Below the pieces are notes generated by a model. That model was not told the DNA's origin and ran no database searches. It was given only the letters and a program-made list of their open reading frames with translations. 64,000 bases of DNA from positions 1,122,877 through 1,186,876 of the forward strand of contig NW_003314313.1 in the NCBI RefSeq assembly GCF_000143415.4. Direction: 5' to 3'. Below are positions 1-8,599 of the stretch, one piece after another (within the stretch, counting starts at the first letter, position 1; every line of letters begins with the position of its first letter). The DNA is from Selaginella moellendorffii. Its lineage: Eukaryota; Streptophyta; Lycopodiopsida; Selaginellales; Selaginellaceae. A program made the translations under genes and the position numbers.

Positions 1-165
1 CGACGTCGCGCTTGGCACTGATTCCTTCGCGTTTTGACTCAAAACCTCACTTTCAATCGATTCATTCCAGGCGAGGCGAGTGAGGCGAGCGAGCGAGGCG
101 AGAGAGAAAACTATCTTTTGTTTCTTTTTGTCTCTCTCTTCTGTCGTTCTCGTTAGATCGTGATC

Positions 166-1381
166 ATGCTGGCGATTTTGCTGATGTTGTCGCTCCTGGG
201 AAGCTTAAGCTTTGCCAATGCTCAGGAATCATCAAGCGGCGGCGATGGTGGCAGTGGGCTCAAGCACAAATTCTACGCGCTCTCGTGCCCCCAGGCAGAG
301 GATATTGCTCGAAGAACGCTCCAACGAAACAGGATGAGCGATCCCACCGCCCCTGCGGCGCTCCTCCGCGTCGTCTTCCATGATTGCCAGGTTGAGGTAC
401 GTGATTGCGGTGATCGTGACGATTCTTGAGAGGAAATGAGGGAAAAGAAAGCTCTCGACTTGCTTTTGCAGGGATGCGATGCTTCGATTCTACTCGAGAC
501 ATCTTCCGCGATGACCGCCGAGACCGTGTCGGAGAAGAATTTCTCCATTCGCCGCTTGGATTACATTCACGACATCAAGGCCGCCATTGAAAAGGAATGC
601 CCCGGCATCGTCTCTTGCGCCGACATCATCGTTATGGCTGCCAGGGACGCCATCGCAATGGTGTGGGGATCTTTTCTTGTTCGATCGATCGATCGATCAG
701 CTTGAGTTGAGGAACTTCTAACACTTTGCTCTTGATCTTGCAGTCTGGTGGTCCACAAATCCCGATCGAAACTGGGCGAAGAGACACTCTCTTCGCCAGT
801 AACTTAAACGCGGACGAAGCGCTGCCCCCTCCAACATTGACCGTGAGTGAGATGCTCGACACTCTCGCGGAAAAAGGCCTTGACATCGAAGAGAGCGTCG
901 CCATCTTAGGTAAGAAAACCATCCCAATCCCATGTCCGCATCGATCGATCATGGATTGGTCGATTTCTTGGCAGGAGCTCACACATTGGGCGTTGGGCAC
1001 TGCCTGAATTTCATCAATCGCTTCGATCCCCAGGACAATGGCCCCCAGATGTCGCCCTTCTTCTCCACGGCGCTCAGGGTCTTGTGCCAATCACCCCCTT
1101 CGATGAGCAATGCCACATTCGCGCCCAACGATCTCACCAATTTCATGTTTGACAACCAGTACTTCCGCGATCTGCAAGGCCAGCGCGGATTGCTCACCGT
1201 GGACGCGGAGCTCCCCATCGATCCACGCACCAAGAAGCATGTCGATCTCTTCGCGCTCAATCAGCTCCTCTTCTTCGCCAAATTCAGCGACGCCTTCGTC
1301 AAGCTCACCAGCTTCAATGTGCTCACGGGCAGCGATGGTGAGATTCGGAGGGATTGCCGGGCTGTGAATCGAGAGCCCTAG
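166..1381 (+). CDS. Class III (secretory) peroxidase
   Basis: Secreted haem peroxidase of the plant class III family, which oxidises phenolics with hydrogen peroxide in the wall or vacuole. I read four exons: 166-396, 472-660, 744-909 and 975-1381, all with GT/AG borders and matching phases, giving about 330 residues, normal for the family. The N-terminus is a hydrophobic signal peptide ending near the ANAQ motif. The distal haem site is RVVFHDC (His codon 379-381), followed across intron 1 by GCDASILL. The proximal site is GAHTLGVGHC, read across intron 3. Conserved cysteines are visible (CPQ, DC, GCD, C of SCAD, GHC, RDC). The ATG at 166 is chosen because the open frame upstream starts only at a GTG. 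Family is certain; individual function cannot be told. Confidence 0.93.
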
Positions 1382-1739
1382 GAGAGCTCTGACCTTGGGG
1401 AAGTAAAAGAAGATTTCACGATGAGCGATCACTGTTCGTTCTTTGATGCTCCAGGCGCGTATTTTCCCAGCCTTTATGACGCGTTTGATCGCAGCCGTTG
1501 GATTGGCCCTGGGTCCAACGGCTGTGGCTGGCCACAGTTGTTGTGGCTATGGCGACCAGGAGCGCTTAGCGATGGCGCTCGGGCGGGCGCGACGCACCGC
1601 CTTCGTGTTCTCTCCAGGTAATCGCGATGCCGCAGCGCATTCTCGAGAATCCGCGAGGATCAGTTCTAGATTCTAAGGCATGGATTGGAGCGGATGATCC
1701 AGCTCGGGAAGGTTAGATCGAGCGCAGGAGGAAGAGGAG

Positions 1740-3059
1740 ATGGTTCATTTGTCATGCAAGACGGAGTCGGCCGTGATCACTTGCAAGGCTCACAAGGACG
1801 ACATCGAGCCGGCCAAGCTCAAGACGTTTAGGTACAAGGATCTCGAGGCTGCCACTGGGGGTTTTGCGCGAGAATTCTTGCTGGGAAAGGGCAGCTATGG
1901 CTGGGTCTACAAGGGCTGCCTCAGGGATGGCAAGCTCGTCGCGGTCAAGCGATCGTCCCTGGCCAGGAAGAACAGCCAGGACGATAATCCTCTCGACAAC
2001 GAGCTGGAAATTCTCTCCAAGATCAGGAGCACGCGGCTCGTCAATCTGGTGGGCTATAGCAGGGACAACAAGGAGACCGTCTTGGTGGTGGATTACATGG
2101 CCAATGGAACTCTTCACGACATCCTCCACTGCCGGAACGAGCCACTGAGCTGGAGCATTCGCGTCCAGGTCGCGCTCCAGATCGCCAAGGGATTGAGAGC
2201 TCTCCACAGCGCGTCACCTCCAGTGATCCACCGCGATATCAAGTCGTCCAACGTTTTGATCGACGCGGACTGGAACGCTCGGCTAGCGGACTTTGGTCTG
2301 GCTCTTCGTGGGCGGATCGAGGACGTGATCAGGCTCTCCACTCCACCGGCGGGGACGATGGGATATCTGGATCCGGGATACGTGAGTCCCGGCCACTTGA
2401 GCACCAAGACGGACGTGTTTAGCTTCGGGATCCTCTTGCTGGAGATCATGAGCGGCAGGAACGCGATCGACGTGCAGTACTATCCTCCCAACATCGTCGA
2501 CTGGGCGCTGCCGCTGATCAAGCAGGGAAAGGGTGCTGCGATCTGCGATCCAAAGTCCAAGCATCCCACCAATGCCGAGGCTCTCAACGAGATGGCTGGA
2601 GTTGCTGCTCGCTGCGTCAGGCTCTCGAGCTCTCGGAGACCAACGATGGCCGAGGTTGTCAAGGAGCTGCGGGAGATCAGCAAGAGGATCCAGATGCCCA
2701 TCTGGAACAGCATCGTCAAGCCGCTCAAGTCGTCGCTGGATCTGGCAGCCGAGGGGTACGATCAGTGGAAGCTCTACAAGCGATCGTCCTTGCTGGAGGT
2801 GAAGAGAAAGCTCGAGAGCAAGAAGATTGTGAATAGCAGCAGCGCCAGCAGCAGCAGCGCCGCCAGCCGAGAAGGCAGCAGCTGTTCTTCGCTAGCAATC
2901 GGGGATGATCCATGTATGGATCCGATCGTCAAAGCGCCAGGGACGAGGAGAGCAAGAGTGAGGATGATCTACGCGGAGGACAAGCTCAAGCTTGATGTGA
3001 ACAAGACGTCGAAGAACAGATCAAACGGACCGAAGATGGGCGATTTCCTCCTCGCATAA
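1740..3059 (+). CDS. Receptor-like cytoplasmic Ser/Thr kinase
   Basis: Single-exon 439-residue protein kinase without signal peptide or membrane segment, so a receptor-like cytoplasmic kinase. The domain opens with FRYKDLEAATGGF, typical of plant receptor-like kinases. The glycine loop is GKGSYGWVYKG, the catalytic lysine is in VAVKRS, the catalytic loop is HRDIKSSN and the Mg-binding motif DFG (about 2290-2298). The activation segment ends GTMGYLDPGY, so it should be an active RD kinase. The closest groups I recognise are CRINKLY4-related kinase-like proteins. The C-terminal 100 residues contain a Ser/Ala-rich low-complexity run and basic patches and lack a known domain. The ATG at 1740 follows a purine-rich leader. 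Ligand and pathway cannot be inferred. Confidence 0.93.
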   Translation: MVHLSCKTESAVITCKAHKDDIEPAKLKTFRYKDLEAATGGFAREFLLGKGSYGWVYKGCLRDGKLVAVKRSSLARKNSQDDNPLDNELEILSKIRSTRLVNLVGYSRDNKETVLVVDYMANGTLHDILHCRNEPLSWSIRVQVALQIAKGLRALHSASPPVIHRDIKSSNVLIDADWNARLADFGLALRGRIEDVIRLSTPPAGTMGYLDPGYVSPGHLSTKTDVFSFGILLLEIMSGRNAIDVQYYPPNIVDWALPLIKQGKGAAICDPKSKHPTNAEALNEMAGVAARCVRLSSSRRPTMAEVVKELREISKRIQMPIWNSIVKPLKSSLDLAAEGYDQWKLYKRSSLLEVKRKLESKKIVNSSSASSSSAASREGSSCSSLAIGDDPCMDPIVKAPGTRRARVRMIYAEDKLKLDVNKTSKNRSNGPKMGDFLLA

Positions 3060-3191
3060 AACAGCGTACGGAATGATTATTCATAAGAATATTCTCGAGT
3101 TTTGTTTCCACATTCATGATCTAAAACCCCTAGGCGCCAATTTTCGACGGCGCGTCCAGCATTGATTCGATCGGCGCTCGCGCGGCGGGCG

Positions 3192-4348
3192 ATGGCAAGA
3201 AGGGAGAGGATCCCCTTTCAGGTCGGCGAGGAGGTCGAATGCACGACATTCATGGAAGGGTATCGAGGCTCTTGGTTTCGTGGCAAGGTAAAGGAATGGC
3301 GGCGCTGTCTTGCTCGATCTTGAGGCGTCCTTCTCACAGATTTTGGAATGGAAGAGGCCTCCCAGCGGCGCAAGATGCTTGGTGCGATATTTGGACTTCA
3401 CAGATAGTATGTGGTGTTGTGGTGATTCTTTCCTCGGGCGGATTTCTCACCTCTATATCTTCCCCTCTCACATTTCTCGCTCGAGCAGGAGACTACTCGC
3501 ACAAGCTCTATCAGCTGGTGCCAAACAAGCGGCCGATGAAGAGGATGATGATCCGGCCAGCGTATCCTCTCATGGTCACTCCGGCCGATCCGAAAGAGGT
3601 TTCCAAGCTACATTCTTTCTTCGATCGGGATTGGGCGGTGGGAGATCACGCCGACTACGTGCTGAGCGGCGCGTTTTGGGAGTGTATGGTGATCGAGATG
3701 GTGAGCGCCGAAGTTGTGAAGGTGGGAGAGCGTGTGATTCTCTTTCCTGTCCTTTAAGTCGGTTTTGTTTCCTTGTCACACAGATTCGGTGCCCCGATTT
3801 TCCGTTTGGAGAGGGAGGAGACTATCAAGTTTGCAAGAATGAGCTGAGACCAGGCTTGCAATGGTCGATGGAGTCTGGCTGGTCCGTCAAGAAAAACACG
3901 CTCATGCCTGAGGTTTGTGTGAGCACTTCTTCTTTGTTCATCACCAAACTACGTACGTGCAGCTTCCTCCTCTGGTAAACCTGGAGAGTCCTGCTTTTGC
4001 TACTCGACGAGAAGAAAGACACAAGCTTTCTCCTAAAGGTATGGTGGCTTTGCTGTTCTTTTGAGACCTGAAAGCTGGAATGCAGTGGCGAGCATGATCA
4101 CAGACTCCGGACCTGATGAAAGCTCGACGTCATCTGCTCCATGTGCGGCAGAGAATGAAAATGCAGCAGCTGATCAAGGATTCCTTGACGAGCAAACTAC
4201 GTCAGATGAGGAGGAGTTGGAAGATATGTCCACGCTAGGAGAAATGGTGGAGAAGGTCAGATTCATGAGGGACGTGCTCGAGTATGGGATGCGAGGCTGT
4301 TTAGAGCTCAGATCGCAAGTAGACTGGGAGATAGCTGCTAATCAGTAG
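3192..4348 (+). CDS. Agenet (Tudor-like) domain protein
   Basis: Six-exon model: 3192-3287, 3340-3406, 3489-3700, 3784-3912, 3963-4038, 4086-4348; phases join cleanly to give about 280 residues. The N-terminus reads FQVGEEVECTTFMEGYRGSWFRGK and continues over the introns as an agenet-type Tudor fold (RYLDFTD, then a second half with DYVLSGAFWECMV and LRPGLQW). Agenet domains in plants bind modified histone tails or act in chromatin and RNA-linked complexes. The C-terminal third is acidic (a run of Glu/Asp/Ser around 4200-4230) and ends in a short helical segment. The start is the first ATG of the frame, 130 bases after the kinase stop. No other domain is seen, so a specific partner cannot be proposed. 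Confidence 0.8.
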
Positions 4349-4585
4349 GATTACTTACTACTTCGGGGATAGTCGACGACCAGTATCTAACTACAGAAGC
4401 ACCTTTCTGGACGCAGAAGGAAATGATGCCGGGCTGGGAAAAAAAGAAGCTCCACTCAGAAGCACATCAGGAGCACAGTGGTTCAGATGATGATGACAGG
4501 ATCAGACAGCAGAAACTTGCTTCAAGCACACTCAGCTCAGCTCAAGTCCAAGTTCGTCATCCTCAGCGCTCGCTTCTCGAGTTCT

Positions 4586-6392
4586 ATGGATGCGTGCAAG
4601 CTCTGGTTGATCGCTTCGAGTCTTGTACACTGGCTGTTGCTCTTCAAGATGAGTCACGGGACGCCGCTGCCGCCAGTTCGCTGCTTGGCCGACGGGAGTT
4701 TCAACTGCACTGTGTCTGGGACGTATGGGACGTGGCCCGATCGCTCACCATGTAGAGCCGCGCGAGCTTTGTTCCCTGCTTCGGAGGAAGAGCTTGTCAC
4801 TGCTGTGGCCTTTGGATCTCGGAACAAGATGAAGATGAAAGTTGTAAGTAAATCTTCTCACAGCATGACCAAGCTCGTCTGTCCCGGGGGTGACGAAGGT
4901 CTCATCATCAGCACGCAGAAACTCAACCGGATTGTTCAAGTGGATCCATCTACAAAGACCGTCGTTGTAGATTCGGGGGTTCAGCTCCAGGACTTGGTGG
5001 ACAGCGTTGCTAGATTCGGGCTCTCGCTGCCGCATTCTCCCTACTGGAACGGGCTTTCCATTGGAGGAGTGATAAGCACGGGAGCTCATGGGAGTTCTCT
5101 GTTCGGGAAGGGATCTGCAGTTCACGAGTACGTCATCGCCATGAGGCTGATAGTTCCGTCTCCTTCGGCCGAGGAAGGATACGCCAGAGTAATCAACGTA
5201 ACAAGTGAGGCGATGCTCAACGCTGCAAGAGTATCGCTTGGAGTTTTAGGCGTCGTCTCGCAAGCCACGCTCGCTCTAGAGCCGCTCTTCAAGAGGTCCG
5301 TCCGAATCCAGCAGAAAGCCGATGCAAGCCTGGAGGATGAGATTGTAGAGCATGGCAGGATGGCCGAGTTTGGAGACGTTGCCTGGTATCCGTCGCAAAA
5401 GACAGCTCTCTTCCGGATTGATAACCGAGTTCCGGTGGACACACCAGGAGAGGGAGTGAACGAGTTTCTTGGTTTCAGGCCCGAAGCAACTGCACTGCTA
5501 AGAATGCTGAGGATGTCTGGTAAGTTCTAGTTTCCTTGGTTCAAACAGAGAACACAGAGAACGTTGCTTATCTTGTGCAGAGGAGCTTTACGAAGCCACC
5601 AACAATCCGGCCGGTAAATGCACCATGTCCACGCTCCAGGTCGACACTCTAGTCATGGCCGGAATGGGATTCAAGAACCAGCTGCAAAAGTTCACCGGAT
5701 ATCCTGTCATTGGCTTCCAGAACAAAATCCAGACAACCGGTACCTGTGAGAACGTCCTGGATCAACACCACTTCTGTCCGTGGGATCCCCAAGCACACGG
5801 CTTGTTCTTCCACCAGACAACCGTTTCCATATCGCTGGACAGGATCAGAGACTTCATTGTGGACGTGAAGAAGCTGCGGGACATGAATCCGAGCGCCTTC
5901 TGCGGCGCCGAGCTCTATTATGGCGTGCTGCTGCGATACGTGAGAGGATCCAGGGCCTTCCTGGGAAAATCTGAGGACTCGGTGGACGTCGACATCACTT
6001 ACTATCGATCCAGGGACGCACACACTCCCAGGCTGAATCAAGACGTCTACGAGGAAATCGAGCAGCTGGCCGTGTTTAAGTACCGTGGTCAGTCGCACTG
6101 GGGGAAGAACCGCAACGTTGCTTTCATAGGAGCGGCTGAAAAGTATCCAGGCCTCACCACCTTCTTGCAAGTGAGGCAAAGCCTTGATCCCGAGGGGCTC
6201 TTCTCCAGCGAGTGGTCGGACTCCATGCTTGGATTGAGCTCCAGCGGCGTGGCCAATAGCCAGGCAAAGCACTGCGCGCTCGAGGGACTTTGCCTGTGCT
6301 CCTCGGACGAGCACTGTGCACCCGAGAAGAAGTACTACTGCCGTCCCGGGAGAGTTTTTGCAAATGCCAGAGTTTGCCGCAAGGGAAGCTAA
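4586..6392 (+). CDS. L-gulonolactone oxidase-type FAD enzyme
   Basis: Flavin oxidase of the vanillyl-alcohol oxidase/aldonolactone oxidase family, resembling plant L-gulono-1,4-lactone oxidases linked to ascorbate synthesis. Two exons, 4586-5519 and 5581-6392, give about 581 residues. The start at 4586 gives a hydrophobic signal-like N-terminus (MDACKLWLIASSLVHWLLL); the open frame continues 36 codons upstream but that extension has no targeting features. The FAD-binding part includes VCPGGDEG, VDSGVQLQDLVD and GLSIGGVISTGAHGSS. The C-terminal half carries SHWGKN (about 6090-6110), the HWGK motif of aldonolactone oxidases. The tail is Cys-rich (CALEGLCLCSSDEHC, about 6270-6318), usual for the plant subfamily. 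A copy of this tail lies inverted near 16.2 kb. Substrate could also be another sugar lactone. Confidence 0.9.
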
Positions 6393-6439
6393 GCAAGTAT
6401 GGTTCTTGAAGTTGAAAACATAACTCCTTTTTTGTAGAG

Positions 6440-7310
6440 ATGAGAGTTCTTAGAGACCTCTGGGGTGAGTGTGGGTGGAGTCGAGATCTCACGACATCGA
6501 TGGAAGGAGTGATCAAGGTATGCATTTGCTCCGGCAACAAAATGGGCTCTTCCAGATCAATCAAGAGGATCGCTGCTGCCTGGAGCACTGGCGAGAGGGT
6601 CGGATCGAATAGAGTCAGGAGAGCCGAGCTGGTTACGACGATCGAGCAGTGGGATTTAAGACGGTCCATTTCGCTGCGGTGGCTGCTGGTTTCCACACCA
6701 ATAAGTTTGTGGCGTCGGTGCTCATCACAATGCACAGCAAATGCCGCAGCGTGGCACTTGCGAGGAGGTGTTTGACGCGATGATCCAGCGCGATCTTGTT
6801 GCCTGGAACTCCGTCATCCTGGCTTATGTGGACAATGGCAATTTCTCCTCGGCTTTGAGCCTGTTCGCGAGCATGGACCTTGAAGCCGACGCGTTTACTT
6901 ATGTCGCAGCGCTCAAGGCTGATTAGCAAGAGAAGTCCATCTCCTCGTGAGTTTGCTCGAGAGAGCCATTGCCATTTCACGAGCGAGTGAAGCAGCGCGG
7001 CCTCCATTCGAACTCTTGTGGCCAACGAATCAATCGAGTCAGGTTCTGCTTGGAAAAAGGGATTGCAATCCACAAACATATCAAGCAGCAGGGATTTGAG
7101 TCAGGCAGCGTTGTGGTGAGCGCTCTCATGGACATGTACTGCAAATGCCGGAGGTGCTCTCGAGTTGTTCTTTGTGCCAGTATGGGAAACGAAGGCCAGA
7201 GGAGCTAGCGCTCTTGAACAAAGGGATCGCCATTCACAAGCCGTCGATCATGGATTTCCTTCAAGCTTAGAGGTGGCGAGCACCGGGGACATGAGGCTAG
7301 CGTCCCTGGC
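6440..7310 (+). pseudogene. Broken copy of PLS-class PPR gene
   Basis: This stretch is a decayed, inverted duplicate of the 5' half of the intact PPR gene at 13265-16063. Shared words are obvious: the leader CGATGGAAGGAG, then IAAAWSTGERV, ASMDLEADAFTYVAALKA, HERVKQRG, EKGIAIHKHIKQQGFES and NKGIAIHK. The frame is broken repeatedly: ISLWRR / AAAWHLR shows a frameshift, a stop follows the ALKA motif near 6924, internal blocks are missing, and similarity fades after about 7300. No continuous PPR protein can be made. The upstream flank (GULLO 3' end) is also part of the duplicated block, so a genomic segment was copied rather than an mRNA. Confidence 0.85.
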
Positions 7311-8316
7311 TGCTTCAAGCTTTTCTCTTTTAGGCGGGTGGGGGAGATTGGCTCCCTAGATCTACGATTCCGCAACCAGCTCGTGGACCCACAGAAGCGG
7401 CAACTCCCATTGGGGCTCAGTGCGCGTGGGAGAAAGGTGGCGGGGGTGTATGGTATTTTCTGAAGTCGATGCGAGTGCTTTGCTATCACGAGCGAGATGA
7501 GCCGTGGTCGTCTTGGTGGCTTCACGGCGCCTCCCTTTATATGATGACAGTCAGGCCGATGCACTGTGGATGGGCGGCTGCTGATCGTGAGTGACGCAAG
7601 CCGGGACGAGGAACTGTGTGTGCAAGTGTGGGGGATCAGGGACGCGTACTGGAATCCGATTGCGAGACGCTCCACTGTGACTGTGTGCTCGAGGGTGAGT
7701 TCGAGAGTGAAATGCAATCTATGCAGGCACAGCAGAAACACGCAGAGGATGGCTGGTTTCTGTGGTGCACCGACGGGGTTGATGCTGTCATCTAAGCAGT
7801 TGTTGAGCTATGAATTGAGCTCCATGAGGTGGGGCAGTCGGCAGTGGGATCCAAGTGCTGCTTTTGGAGGTGGAGAGTTTGAAATCCACACACACAACAT
7901 GGTTTGGGAGGAAGCATGAAGTCTAGGCGGCGTTTTTATTTCTGGTGGCGCTATTGATTCTCACTACATTTTAACAGTCACTCAAATATTTTATCATGTG
8001 TTTCATCTTCCACCAGTGACGTCGAGATCTTCGGTCAGAGTGTGAAGCTCGCAGTTCTTCGACCAAATGGAAGAATTGGGGCAAAAGATCGGGGATTTGC
8101 AGCTAGCATGCCTTCACGCTCGATCTCTTTAATCGAAAACGATGGAATAGCCTTTGAGAACGCTTCCAAAGCGCGAGATTCTTCGCCAGGCAAGGCATCC
8201 TGCAAGAAATGTAAATCGCTGCGCCACGCCTCGAACAAAACAATCGAACCCCACTTCTAGCTTCCGCATCGAAGAACCCTAAAACACTTTGATCTTGCAA
8301 GAGCGCTGAAAGATCG
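7311..8316. other. No supported gene; decayed spacer
   Basis: Open frames here are short, on both strands, and lack recognisable domains. Around 8020-8070 the plus strand (GAGATCTTCGGTCAG ... GACCAAATGGAAGAA) resembles 16815-16880 on the same strand, so at least part of the spacer is a diverged repeat shared with the other end of the PPR neighbourhood. Nothing else is supportable. Confidence 0.5.
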
Positions 8317-8583
8317 ATGGAAGGAGCGATCAAGGTTTGTCCTCCAAATCGAGAGTGGCGGGTCATCCGGCAAAGGGAAAAAAGAGCCTGTGGAGCCAAG
8401 CCAGGGATTTGGAAAGAGGGACGATGGTATGCGCTGCGGTGGCCGCTGGTTCTCACACCAAACAAGTATGCTCATCACAATGTATGACAAATGCCGTAGC
8501 GTGGCACTTGCGAGGGAGATGCTTGCTGCTGCAGAGAGGATGGCAACGCTGCTGGCTTCAAGGTTTTCAGACACCAGGAAGTA
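8317..8583 (+). pseudogene. Second PPR 5' fragment
   Basis: Third copy of the PPR leader: ATGGAAGGAGCGATCAAG followed by GT, then a stretch equal in meaning to residues around the first PPR motif of the 13265-16063 gene (ARDLERG, CAAVAAG, then MYDKCRSVALARE in a shifted frame). It stops at an in-frame TAA at 8581-8583, just before the intact PPR gene at 8600. It may be a remnant of that gene's original 5' end or an untranslated leader exon; I favour a remnant because the frame to the downstream gene is not open. Confidence 0.65.
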
Positions 8584-8599
8584 ATGCTCGGTGAGGAGA

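Noticed and set aside
5649-6314. Minus-strand 221-residue open frame
   Set aside because: Antisense of the gulonolactone oxidase second exon.
7205-7741. Minus-strand 178-residue open frame
   Set aside because: Overlaps the decayed PPR end and spacer, has no recognisable domain and no splice or promoter context.
8591-8599. PPR start at GTG 8591
   Set aside because: Nuclear plant genes start at ATG; 8600 is the first in frame. Same reasoning for 166, 16063, 31344, 36983, 38688 and 51255.
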